Source: Gymnopus androsaceus JB14 (Eukaryota > Basidiomycota > Agaricomycetes > Agaricales > Omphalotaceae). From it: a stretch of 23,410 bases of DNA. This document shows, in pieces, positions 9,718 through 18,908 of the stretch. The translations under genes and the position numbers were made by a program. The notes under the pieces are model-generated. The model ran no database searches. It was not told where the DNA came from and saw only the letters and a list, made by a program, of their open reading frames with translations. The DNA is taken from contig ML770042.1 of NCBI GenBank assembly GCA_009733575.1, forward strand, positions 1-23,410, given 5' to 3'. The number at the start of each line of letters is the position of its first letter. The first letter of the stretch is position 1.

Positions 9718-11122
9718 CGAAGCATAGAAGTTGAACACCACGTCGCGGACATCCCCGATGTTCAGGACCGTTGTGTTTCCAACTCCGGTATGTCGAGAAC
9801 TGTCATTCACTGTGCTGTTGTTCACGTCGTTTCCAACAGTATTCAGCGAAAGACTTCCAACCCTTGTATGGGAGAGAGAAGCAGATGGGCCTTCTTGGCT
9901 TATTGGTATGCTGAGGTACTAGTCTCGGTCGATGGTGAGCTCAGGGTCCTTCCTCTTGCTTCTCCCAGGGCTAACGCCTACAGATGCGATATCGTTGTTA
10001 ACCAACGAGTTGGAGAAGGGTGTCGACGACATTCCTTGGCTCATTGGTTGTGCTGGAATGGCTTCCTCTCCCTGGGCGTCGGCCATGCGGTTTAACCACG
10101 AGAGAGAAGCTGGAGTCGACGGTGCATTTTGGCCCTGTGCTGGTGTAACGGTCCCGGTCGATGGTGAACTATAACTTGTTCGTCCTTCCTGTCTTTCAGT
10201 TTGGCCATAATTCGCTGCAGCAATGCCACCGTTGTTGATCTTCCACGAGCTGGGATTGGAAACTGTGGGGTCTTAATGTTGGGATACCGGTGAGGGTGGA
10301 TGGTGAGCTCAAGTCATTTGTTCCTGCTCCTCTTTCAGCCTGACGTTCACTTTGGCTGTAGCTCGTATTATCGTGTACGTTCGTGTTGCCGTTGTCGATG
10401 CTCCATGAGTCAGGATTGGAAGCATTCGCTCTGAATGATGTTCCTCGGCTCATTGATGCATCTCCAGCGTCGTCTCTGACATCACCGACTAGCGGTTCTG
10501 CAATACTACCACCAGCATAGGGAACTTGTGGTCCTGTTATCTCTGCCTGCCTCTGCCAAGGGATCTTGATCGCAGCGATCCCTGTCTGGATATAGGATTG
10601 GTACCAGCTCAACACCTGAATCCAACGACAAGAGCTCTCACCTCTAAATCGGCTCGGATCCTCTTCACTTCTTCGTGATATGTCTTTATCTTCTGTCCGC
10701 TGAAGACCACCACTATCCATGGTCCATTTAGCCCATCCAGTAGTTTCTTGCATTTGGTCACTATCCTGTTTAATGGTCCTTCAGCTATTATTGTTTGTGA
10801 AGATGGCACAGTCTTACTCAAGTAGCTCCCTCAATCTACCTGCAAGACGGCCTAACATCTCCCTTTTCCGAATGCTACCAGGCGCGGTGGCATATTCCTG
10901 CGAAACAATATTCACGACTATCGCCACTTCGTTTGACAACTTCTTAGCTGCAACTCCAGACCAGGTCGACAAACGAGGGAAGAGTTGTTCACTCTGTTCG
11001 TGAATATTAATATTTTTGCTCTATCAAAACTAGTCAAGTCCATCTACCTTGGTTTCGATATGTCTAGCAGCTTCGCTCAGTCTTGTAATGATGCCTTCAT
11101 CTTCTACGAAATTGCCAACCAT
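9718..11122 (-). pseudogene. Family 1 copy A: helical-domain protein with Asn/Ser/Thr-rich repeat tail
   Basis: Start ATG at 11122. Exons 11048-11122, 10818-10993, 10642-10765 and 10585 downward are joined by introns of 52-56 bases and give one open frame. The first about 125 residues are predicted helical and amphipathic, from FVEDEGIITRLSEAARHIET to YHEEVKRIRADLE. The rest is rich in Asn, Ser, Thr and Gln, with two related units that begin SNPDSW and SNPSSW. A two-base deletion against copy B near 10270 stops the frame at 10196. One extra base against copy C near 9960 breaks the tail again. The last conserved motif (NNSTVNDSSRHTGVGNTTVLN) ends at a donor at 9717. I know no named family. The helical start plus Asn-rich tail recalls fungal cell-death proteins (HeLo/MLKL-like bundle plus aggregation motif), but that is a guess from composition. 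Confidence 0.5.
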
Positions 11123-11454
11123 GTTATACTAGAGCTTGGTAGGATGTGTTACGGTGGTGACACTGGTCTTGTTGAGATGTGGGAAAAGAACACTCCATTG
11201 AAACGGCGGAAACATCAAATGTTGTACTTAACTAATCTATTCATTCAACACCTTGCAACCATTGCCAAAGTTCAGGCGCCTGCTACTATCTCGTCTCTTA
11301 CAATTCTGAGTGGTACGTATGATTTATTATAGCCTTAGATACAGTAAAGACTGTAAAACCATTAGCAGCTAAGTACTTTGACCGTACCAGTGGTTTTCCG
11401 AGTTCGAGGCTTGGCTCAAAGCATAACCTTCAAGTTCGACATTATTGAGTGGAA

Positions 11455-11622
11455 GAGTTCCTACTCTTGTATGGGAGAGAAATAAGGTCCTTGTCCCGGC
11501 GCCTGCTTGTCCCGGGCTAGCGTCTGCAAATGTAATCGTTATTGCTCAACGAGCCGGGGAGGGGTGTCGACGATATTACTTGGTTCAGTGATTGTGCTGG
11601 GATTGTTCCCTCTCCCTGCCAG
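11455..11622 (-). pseudogene. Family 1 tail fragment
   Basis: About 170 bases match the tail region of family 1 on the minus strand: GEGTIPAQSLNQVISSTPLP corresponds to GEEAIPAQPMSQGMSSTPFS in copy A and GEGAILVQPMSQTFSTPLP in copy C. It lies some 330 bases to the right of copy A. No helical domain is attached, so it is a relic of a further family copy. Its wording is closer to copy C than to A or B. Confidence 0.55.
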
Positions 11623-12313
11623 TGCGAAGAAAGAGAACGTGGGGACTCAAGATTGTGGATGGGGCACTGCCAAACGAAGAGCTAATTAACGACATGCACT
11701 GTGTAAGTAAAGGGAATATTATGGGGAAACACTGTCGATAGGTAATTACAGTGAGCAGAAGGTATACAACAAGAGAATGAGAGTTTTATTACTGTGATGA
11801 ACAAAGAAGGCGAATTAGTATCACGTCGGAAGTGTTACAGATTTAGAGGACAAGTTAGTGCTACATCAAGAAAGAGAGAGAAAGTACTTATACGTACAAG
11901 CCAATACCTATACGAGCTTTTATCAGGGCGGAACAATTGGTGATAACATGGAAGGAACATACGTAACGAGGGATGTACGAGCCTCGTATGGAGCCCTAGC
12001 GCTTTCAAAGCTGCATCGAGATAGGGAGTGAGATTCTCGAGAGTAAGGATCACTCCAACTCCGTCGTTGTCTGAAAGATCACTGGTGGTTGGGTCAAAGT
12101 ACTCCGACATGCTTGGGACAGGTCGATTTAGCAAAGTATATGAATGATGAAGGAAAGAACTGGATAATTCTACTATACCCAAAAACCCCATGGACGAGAG
12201 GCAACCCGTTCGCAACCCCCCTTAACTAGCAACCCTTCCGGACTTCCGCGAGACTCCTGCTTCAGTGGACTAGTGTAATATGAAACAGTGATCATCATTA
12301 ATAATATCAGAGG

Positions 12314-12563
12314 TCAGCTTAGTCGAGTGATGACTCTGACTCCATTGACGATAGTAGCAGTAACAGTGCCGTTGTGACCGTTGGCGACGACTTGGAAGGC
12401 ACTGGAGAAACAGAAATATGTCTCCCAGGCATCGCAAATGTGAAGTTCGTCTAGCCGACATGCATCCGCTTCTTGGGACGCCGTTTCCGTTCATGTACAC
12501 ATTCGCAGATTCGCATTGAAGACCGATGATGCTAGTGCCGCATCGGGATACGTCTTGGACCAT
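12314..12563 (-). pseudogene. Relic of a small Cys-containing, probably secreted protein
   Basis: A first piece (12563 to about 12476) holds SRCGTSIIGLQCESANVYMN and GNGVP. One base out of frame, a second piece (12475-12314) continues EADACRLDELHICDAWETYF and ends NGTVTATIVNGVRVITRLS before a stop. Read together they look like the C-terminal half of a small extracellular protein with several Cys and an N-glycosylation site (NGT). The family is not known to me. It lies within the about 0.9 kb that separates the two blocks of family 2 copy G. Confidence 0.35.
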
Positions 12564-12990
12564 GATGGCGTGTAATAAAATCTTCCTTCTTTCCTTCCTT
12601 CCAAACTCTATTCATCTGCATCTGCGCTCTATATCCCTCCGACTCCATCGCTGCTTCTTGCTTCGCCAAAGACTCCCTCGCAGCGCCCACCTTTGCTCCG
12701 GCATGATAGAGGACAGTAGTATGTGTCAATTTCAATGAAGGAATAGAAGAAGACAAAGAAAGATAGAGAGCAATTCGTCAGCAACACATGCAAGGCTTCA
12801 ACAAGCTCTAACAAAACGATCTACTAACCTTCTTCCCTGTGCTTGTTCAGCACCTTTCATCAGCTAAAATCCAACAACATTCGGCCTCAGGCCCTCGAGG
12901 TTGAGTGCTGACCTCGCGATACTGCGGTAGTTGTAGAGGTCAGTAACGTCGCGCTGCACTCGCCGGAAGCCCGTTGTCAACCCCAACTGA
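12532..12990 (-). pseudogene. Unknown gene relic inside family 2 copy G
   Basis: From about 12990 the minus strand reads LTETFQLGLTTGFRRVQRDV and on to LEGLRPNVVGF, meets a TAG, then continues in the same frame LMKGAEQAQGRR up to a possible donor. After an intron-like stretch a second open piece (12756-12532) has TTVLYHAGAKVGAARESLAK, followed by a Met/Gln-rich helix. The in-frame stop between two protein-like segments suggests a dead gene, although TTTTAG could also be an acceptor site. I do not recognise the product. Confidence 0.3.
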
Positions 12991-13410
12991 AAAGTTTCGG
13001 TGAGTGGGGTTGTCAAAAGTGCGGAGTTGTTGAGTAGAATTATACTCACTCTGTTTTCCAGTAAAGATAAGACATTTGTAGACCGGTCGTTTTTTTCTTC
13101 AGGTTTCAGCCCCCGGGCCAGCATGAGTGCGAACGGACCAAGTAATACTTTCTCCGCTCGAAGAAACTTGAGATTTCGTTGCAACGGCAGGATAGACGGC
13201 GGAGAACTTCCATTGGGGCACGAGAAAGGTCAACGGTGACATTGATCTCACACTTCTTTGGCATAAAGAAATAGATTACTGGTTTTCCCCAACTCGGTCC
13301 TACTATATGTCAACAGAATCACAGTCTTCCTTTTCCAAATCCCTGGAGGTATCATCACGGAATGCAGGAACCTTCCCCTATATATAACACGGTTATCCAA
13401 GTGTTGGCAC

Positions 13411-13752
13411 TCATTTTTCTTGAGATGTACCATAGCCTTCATGATCACGACTCGATGCTAGATACAGGCTTTTATTCCGATCGACTCCTTTGCAATAAAT
13501 TTCGCGTCCCTCATTGACAACTTTGATGTTCAATTTCTCGGAATCATCCGATCCGATTCTGAAACGCTGAGCGTGGTTCGGCTTCAAATTGAGCTTTAGT
13601 TGCAACCTTGATTCGAGAAATTGGGAACAAATATTCCCATAGCCTGAACCATGGCGAAGCTTGACTGAAGGGCCATCTTGAGCGGAAATGAAACAAAACG
13701 CGGTCCATGGAAAAAGATATGCTGCTAGCCTGCTACTATGCAATAGTAGCAA
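13411..13752 (-). CDS. Hypothetical open frame, possibly the 5' part of family 2 copy G
   Basis: About 110 codons open, soluble and charged (for example GPSVKLRHGSGYGNICSQF, LKPNHAQRFRIGSDDSEK). No in-frame ATG near its start, so it would have to be an internal exon or begin at a non-ATG codon. A further open piece (13448-13248, with LHSVMIPPGIWKRKTVILL) leads toward the conserved NVTVDLS block of copy G, so both may be upstream exons of that decayed gene. No motif recognised. Confidence 0.3.
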   Translation of the reverse strand: MLLLHSSRLAAYLFPWTAFCFISAQDGPSVKLRHGSGYGNICSQFLESRLQLKLNLKPNHAQRFRIGSDDSEKLNIKVVNEGREIYCKGVDRNKSLYLASSRDHEGYGTSQEK

Positions 13753-14090
13753 TACTATAAGAGGAGCTAGTAAGGATAATTAGCGCCTACGCATGAAACG
13801 GTCCCAACTTCTTAGTACTTGGGTTGTCTAGAAAAATTCCGTGACCAAGTCCACAAGGATAAATCGAAGCAGCAGCCTTGTTGGTTCCACTCGTTGCGTC
13901 AGGCGTACTTAACTTTTTTTGATGCGCGTCAAAATTACCACCTACTCTAAATGGTGAAATGAGCGCTACACTGTGGCCCCTAATAGAGTATCTTACCGAA
14001 GTAACCTGGTAATCTGAGTTTTACAAACTTGATAACTTTTCACAGCATATCCCTGTGGCCCCTATACCTTGTTACCAGCCGTTTTGTAGT
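13753..14090. other. Gene-free spacer
   Basis: No gene seen. Contains the repeated word CTGTGGCCCCTA at about 13970 and 14053, and a small hairpin around 13803-13823 (CCCAA and TTGGG arms). It separates the minus-strand relics to the left from the plus-strand family 1 unit to the right. Confidence 0.35.
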
Positions 14091-14099
14091 ACTATAGAA

Positions 14100-14281
14100 A
14101 ACCAATATCTATGCAATTTTTGAAGCGCAATCGAAAGAAAGGTACTTATCGATTCGGCAGCATTCTCATCGAACCATAGGCAAGCCAAACAACCATGGAC
14201 TCGTACAACTTCACAGAAGGCAGATGCAATATTATTCGAAAGCTGGACGAAGAAGTAATATATATCGAGGCTAACTTGAAG
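14100..14281 (+). repeat. Family 1 orphan promoter and first exon (tandem duplicate)
   Basis: 14195-14281 codes for 29 residues (MDSYNFTEGRCNIIRKLDEE and nine more) and ends at a GTATGA donor. It matches the first exon of copy C (MSWHNFTEDRCIERLVEEAT). The about 95 bases upstream also match those upstream of copy C, for instance the CATTCTC.TC..AACCATAGGC.AGCC word before each ATG. No second exon follows before copy C begins, so this is a duplicated promoter-plus-exon. It could act as an alternative first exon spliced to copy C exon 2 at 14656, but here the exon length (87) also keeps phase 0, so that is possible rather than shown. Confidence 0.55.
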
Positions 14282-14421
14282 GTATGATAGCCATTTTAAT
14301 CCACCCATGGCGTACACAAAGCGCGGTTGTTTTTCGTCAGGCTCCTGCATCAGCTTCTCGCCGGTGTTCATATTGATCACCTTAACCTTTTTTGGGTAAT
14401 GGGCGCCTTATTTAAATACTG

Positions 14422-14428
14422 TATAAAA
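14422..14428 (+). promoter_or_regulatory. TATA-like element upstream of family 1 copy C
   Basis: TATAAAA, 94 bases before the copy C ATG. The duplicated unit upstream has CTATAGAAAACC at the equivalent place. This distance fits a fungal core promoter. Confidence 0.4.
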
Positions 14429-14521
14429 CCGATACCGATGTCCCATCTCAAAGCACGTCGAAAGGGAAGCACTTGTTCATTCAGCAGCATTCTCGTCAAA
14501 ACCATAGGCGAGCCTACCAGC

Positions 14522-15606
14522 ATGAGCTGGCACAACTTTACAGAAGACCGTTGCATTGAAAGATTGGTCGAAGAGGCAACATATATCGAGGCCAAGGTAT
14601 CTAATAGCCAATTCTATTCCCGATAGCCAAAAATATTTGATTTATTCACGAACAGAGCGGGCAACTCTCCCCTCGCTTATCAACCTGGTGCGGAGTTGCG
14701 GTCAAGAAACTGTCGGACGAGGTGAAGATCGTCGCCAATATTGTTTCGCAGGAATATACCACCGCGCCTGGTAGCATTCGAAAAAGTGAAATGCTAAGCC
14801 ATCTTGAAGGTAGATTGAGGGAGTTGATTGAGTGCGTATGTTCCATCTGGATGATTTGTACTCAGATCGTAATAACTGAACGTCCGTTACAAAGGATAAT
14901 GGCAAATGCGAAAAGTTGCTAGATACGTTGAATGAAGGATCAGTAGTAGTGAGAATAGTGCTCAGAACACAACATTCGAAGAAGATAAAGTCGTACCACG
15001 ATAGAGTGAAGAGGATCCGAGCAGAATTAGAGGTAAGGCATCGTCATTGTTGTCAGTTTGTATTTTGACTGATTCTATATCTAGACAACTATCACCAGAA
15101 TGAAGATCTCATGGGGGCAGCATGCAGATACTTCGAGAGGAAGTCGAACGGAAGAACAGCCAAATCTTGTAGTTGGAAGACACCCTCCAGCCACTACCCC
15201 GACATTGGGTCAAATAGCTCCAGCTTCTACAAACGGCAGCAACAGGTTGGTTGTAAATAATAACTCCGGCGACGAAGGAGAGGGAGCAATTTTAGTGCAA
15301 CCAATGAGCCAAACATTTTCGACGCCTCTCCCCGGCTTGCTGATCAACGAGATCACAGTAGCAGACGCTAGCCCGAGACAAGCAGGGGCAGAGACCCTGA
15401 GCTCACCATTCACGGAGACCATTACTCCAACACAAGAAGCCCCGTCCGCTTCGCTCAGGGTTGGAAATATGTCGTTGAATACTGTCGGGAACGATGTAAA
15501 CAACTCGACGACAAACGACCACTCTTGGCACACGGGGAATGGAAACAGTGTGATCTTGAATATTGAATTTAATATCGAGCACATGGTGTTCAACCTCTTT
15601 GGGTGA
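14522..15606 (+). pseudogene. Family 1 copy C: helical-domain protein with Asn-rich tail
   Basis: ATG at 14522. Exon 1 14522-14596 (25 codons), exon 2 14656-14831 and exon 3 from 14895 line up with copy A in length and splice phase. One base is missing against copies A and B near 14903, which makes the frame end at 14922. Just after it the conserved frame resumes through YHDRVKRIRAELE to 15032. Exon 4 (15085-15606) is fully open for 174 codons: SWGQHADTSRGSRTEEQP, then PMSQTFSTPLPG, then SLNTVGNDVNNSTTNDHSWH. It ends at a stop that overlaps a donor-like GTGAGC. So copy C has the best-preserved tail of the family, but one shift in the helical part. Because it runs opposite to copies A and B, it was inverted or copied in reverse. 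Confidence 0.5.
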
Positions 15607-15719
15607 GCATCCTCTATTTCACGCCATCGTTTTCTGACGCCGGCGAAAAGTACTAGATAGACCATGGAGTCAATCCACAAATTCTTCTTACCTTACTGGC
15701 TTTCCGCTGCGAAGCCTTC

Positions 15720-17190
15720 TGTGTCCGTGAATGGTAGCGTTATTCGGCATTCCAAGGACACTTGATCATCCATTATTCGTCCTGCGTAGGTAAACTATGC
15801 ATCCAGATTCTTCTTCACGTATTCGTACACCGTTTCATCTTTACCGATGTTCAAGGCTGGAGCTTCGATGATAGTTCACTGATGGTCAGTTTGTCTTCAT
15901 CGTCATCATCACAATCTGTATCTAAAGTAGTAGAGTCGGCCTCGGAGGAATCGAGGGCTGGTACTGCGCGATTTGTTCGTCCTCGGCGATATTGTGATTC
16001 GAGAAAGAGAAGGAATAGCATATGGCCATTGCCAAGTTACGGAGAGAATTTCCGCTTCTTCTCCTTCAACTTCGGCCATGAATAAGATTATATCTACAAA
16101 TTCGATCTGGTTGCAAGGAAGGTTGTTGGTCGCCTCGATGATATCTATTTCGCCGGAATTGGGCCACGGGATGTTAGTTCCGAGCATCCAGAACGATGCA
16201 GATCTATGAAGGTAGATCGATGAGCAAGAACTTGAAGCAAAAGGTCAGGATAGGCGCACGAAATAGCTGTATTGGGATGTGGGAGACATCGATGGTAATC
16301 AGACTACTGGTTGGGTAGGCATCCTTGCTAGTGATTTTGGACCTGAGATATGTCTTTTCAATGAGTTTCGACAACGAATAGAAGCAAAATGAATCTCGTA
16401 CCGAATTCCTGTCCACTACATACGCGAAGCAATATTCGTCGTATTATCCACTCGAATTATCGCATGGCCAGTGTTTGGATCGACATACTCTCGAGTATCA
16501 AGTACGTCAAGCTTCGAGAAACGCCAGTACTTTGGTCGACTTTATGTTACATTTCCTTATCTGGTACAAACCTCATACGGTTCCCTTGGAAAAGCGACCT
16601 CGTGAGTCTAACCTGGGGAGCTATGCGCCGTGCTTTAGGAAATTTTTTACGAACATCTTTGAGTCTGTGATTACTCGAAATTCGGCCGTTGTCGGCAGCC
16701 GAATATAGCTGTATACTGTTTCTTCTTGAAGTTCCGTACTGAACCTTGAGAGATAAATCGGAAGACAATGTGTGTGTGCTTGAAGAAGAAGCCAATATCT
16801 ATACGATGCCTTTATTAGGATGAACAATTGTAAGCGGCCTAACGACTTCAAAGCAGCATCGAGATAGGGCGTGAGATTCTCGAGGGGAAGTCGTTATCTG
16901 AAAGATCGCTGGTAGTTAGAACACTGGGTCCTACAAGTAGATTGAGAATCATATAAGAATATGAATGAAAGAAAAATTTACTCTGCTTCCCAGTATTTGC
17001 AGACCGGTTCTATGCCAGGCTTCGGTAGGCATGAGTGTGAACGGACGTTGTAAGATTTCTCCGCCCAAAAAAACTTGATGTTGTAGGATAGATGGCGGAG
17101 AGTTTCCATTGGGAATGAGCGAAAGGTCAATAGTGACATCCATTTCATCACTTCTTTTGAATGGAAAAACATAAATCACTGACTCTCTGC
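15720..17190 (-). pseudogene. Family 2 copy F1
   Basis: In minus-strand order: VTIDLSLIPNGNSPPSILQH with LGGEILQRPFTLMP (about 17170-16975), then LTPYLDAALKSLG (about 16880-16840), then NFLKHGA and RFVP (about 16660-16560), then DIILFMAEVEGEEAEI (about 16108-16050). The end ETVYEYVKK (about 15840-15800) matches the neighbour copy's C-terminus. Frames change between blocks and there are in-frame stops, so it is not a working gene as it stands. The order equals that of the Agaricomycete family with the LGLHTEARTSFITYWLP core. Sequence between 16100 and 16550 is not in the sister copy and includes a GH16-like fragment. The function of the family is unknown to me. Confidence 0.45.
16109..16206 (-). 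pseudogene. GH16 glucanase active-site fragment
   Basis: The minus frame reads SASFWMLGTNIPWPNSGEID followed by IIEATNN. This matches the catalytic strand of glycoside hydrolase family 16 (laminarinase and beta-1,3(4)-glucanase type), with nucleophile and acid/base Glu in the pattern GExDxxE and the Trp-rich stretch before it. Only about 30 residues are recognisable; no signal peptide or flanking lectin-like strands could be assembled. It is a fragment of a secreted cell-wall glucanase gene embedded in family 2 copy F1, or a chance likeness, which I think less likely given the length of the match. Confidence 0.4.
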
Positions 17191-17250
17191 CGCGAATGGT
17201 AGTGTTGTTCAGCATTCCAAGGATGCTTGGAGTAGTAGCCTCGTTATCCA

Positions 17251-17760
17251 TTATTCATCCTGCGCAGCTGTAAACCATGCATCCACACCAAGCTCCTTCA
17301 TCACGTACTCGTATACCTTTTCATTTTCACCGAATTCTCATCACCTGCGATGATAGTCTACGGATAAAAATGGTCAGTTGTCTTCTTAAGTTCATCTTCA
17401 TCATCACAATTTGTATCTGATCTATCTGAAGTGGTATCGGTCTCGGAGGGATCAGGGCTGTTACTGCGCGAAATTTATTTGTCTTCGGGAAAGAAAAGGC
17501 ATAACAGATGCAAGTTAAAGAAGGAATTTCCGCGTCTTCTCGTTCAACTTCGGCGATGAATAAGATAATATCGATTTCAGAATCGATTAAAAGAACTTCT
17601 TTGATAAAGCAGGATGAGCATAGATTTACAATTTCTGCTCGAAAGATTTGGTAAAAACTTGATACAGTTTCCTTTGGAGGAGCGGCCTCAGTTAGGAGCC
17701 CTACACGCCGCGCTTCGTAGGAAATTCGCTACTGCTTCCATTGGGTCCTATAAACATGCA
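17251..17760 (-). pseudogene. Family 2 copy F2, 3' half only
   Basis: Shares three successive blocks with copy F1: near 17735-17640, near 17580-17380 (SEIDIILFIAEVEREDAEIP) and near 17340-17251. The C-terminus VYEYVMKELGVDAWFTAAQD ends at a TAA at 17253-17251. The N-terminal half seen in F1 and G is absent. It lies directly upstream (in gene direction) of copy F1, and bases after its stop resemble those after the F1 end, so the two look like a tandem duplication with one partner truncated. Confidence 0.42.
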
Positions 17761-17991
17761 TATTAGTTTAATGAGTCCGAAGAATCGACTCGAGAGGAAA
17801 CATACCTCATGCATGATCAGTAATTCACAGATTTCTCCACCAGCAGCACACCCTCCATGCCTTTCCTTCCCAGCCTAGAACCCTTTCCCTATATCCAACG
17901 TCCTTAATCATACTATCATTCGTCGCCAGCGATTCTGGTTATCGTGATGTTGGTCTGGGTTTAGTTATAATGCTACTGGGAGCATGTAGGG

Positions 17992-18631
17992 ATGGGGGAG
18001 GACAAGAAAAGGTCCGATGTAAGAGAAGGTTGTAATGGATGTGGATGTGAGGCAGGAAGAAAGAGAAGACTGCAGAGGCTGTCGAGACATGTTCAAGCAA
18101 GTCAAACTTTCTCCTCATTTGACGTGCCAAATCCTGATCCAGAAGCCGTCACAGCTCCTACTTGTAGCCTCAACCTCGAATCCTCGGCTGTTTCTCCCAT
18201 CCAGAATGATCAGACATTTGAAGAGATCGAGAAGAGGAAAAAGATGTAGGTGGCAGTTTTCTCCAAGTTTACAGTAATGCGCGATAACTTGTTTGCTGTG
18301 TGAAGATTCGCAAACCGTTGTGATCATCTTCTTTCGATATCAGGAAACTTGCCAGGCTTTCCTCGCAACTTGAAGCTTGATCTTCTAGCTTTTAGGTCAT
18401 CTTATCGTCCAGGTAGCCACCGGCGCTTGTCTTCCTATGATGGCATCAACCGTAATTTTCCCGCGAGCTCTGTATTCAAAGGTGGGTTTTCCCGCGATCT
18501 ATTCAACTCGCTTTGCCTCCCACTACTGCATGAACCAATCTCGGTGCTGTCGCTGACATGCTTAAGGCCTGTAAGTTGGTTTTTTTTGAGCTCACTATCG
18601 CATACTAACTATCATCGACTAGAAGGAATGA
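17992..18631 (+). CDS. Small spliced gene of unknown function
   Basis: ATG at 17992 with an in-frame TAA upstream. Exons 17992-18245, 18306-18570 and 18623-18631 join in frame. Intron 1 is GTAGGT...GAAG. Intron 2 is very well formed: GTAAGT donor, a TACTAAC branch site and a CTAG acceptor. The product is about 175 residues with a Cys-rich, basic start (REGCNGCGCEAGRKRRLQRL), an acidic middle, and LPGFPRNLKLDLLAF in the second exon. There is no membrane helix or signal peptide and I recognise no domain. It is the only gene in the 9.7-20.3 kb cluster that I can splice without a break, but it could also be a remnant. It sits between family 2 copy F2 and family 1 copy B. Confidence 0.42.
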
Positions 18632-18908
18632 AGAAATAATTCTGTATACGACCGAAGTCATCATGTAATGTGGTCGTCTTCGTATCTGCTCACTTCGGTC
18701 GGGGAATAATGCAAGACAGCTATAGAGTACGAAAGGCGGTCTATCCCAGGTAGTTATCCATGTTTTGCATATCCAAATAAATAAAGAAATACAGGAGGAT
18801 TTCGAACATTCTTGCGTTGTGATCTCTGGCTTTTATCACATCGACTGACTAACGCTTTTTCGTCGCTGTCAGATAACGACCATCATGCTTGCACGAATCG
18901 CCACTCAC

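Larger units (their letters stand above)
11890..13290 (-). pseudogene. Family 2 copy G, split and frameshifted
   Basis: Two blocks match the family 2 copy at 15.7-17.2 kb. The N-side block (about 13280-13050) contains NVTVDLS and, after a one-base shift, NGSSPPSILPLQ and LLGPFALM. The C-side block (about 12120-11900) contains LTPYLDAALKALGLHT and then, one base out of frame, EARTSLVTYVPSM. From memory, LTPYLxAALxALGLHTEARTSFITYWLP is a hallmark of a widespread Agaricomycete family of unknown function; its usual continuation is lost here. The blocks are about 60 bases apart in the other copy but over 900 here, so unrelated sequence has entered between them. At least two frameshifts make this a pseudogene. 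Confidence 0.5.

Noticed and set aside
10985..11332. A 115-codon plus-strand open frame across the start of family 1 copy A
   Set aside because: It runs antisense to exons 1 and 2 of copy A, whose splice sites and codons are conserved in copies B and C on the coding strand. The plus frame is not kept in those copies.
17251..17253. Overlap of a stop (TAA) and a start (ATG) as a sign of coupled genes
   Set aside because: The same TAATGGAT word follows the end of the other family 2 copy near 15775, so it is simply repeated 3' sequence; translational coupling is not expected in a fungal nuclear gene.
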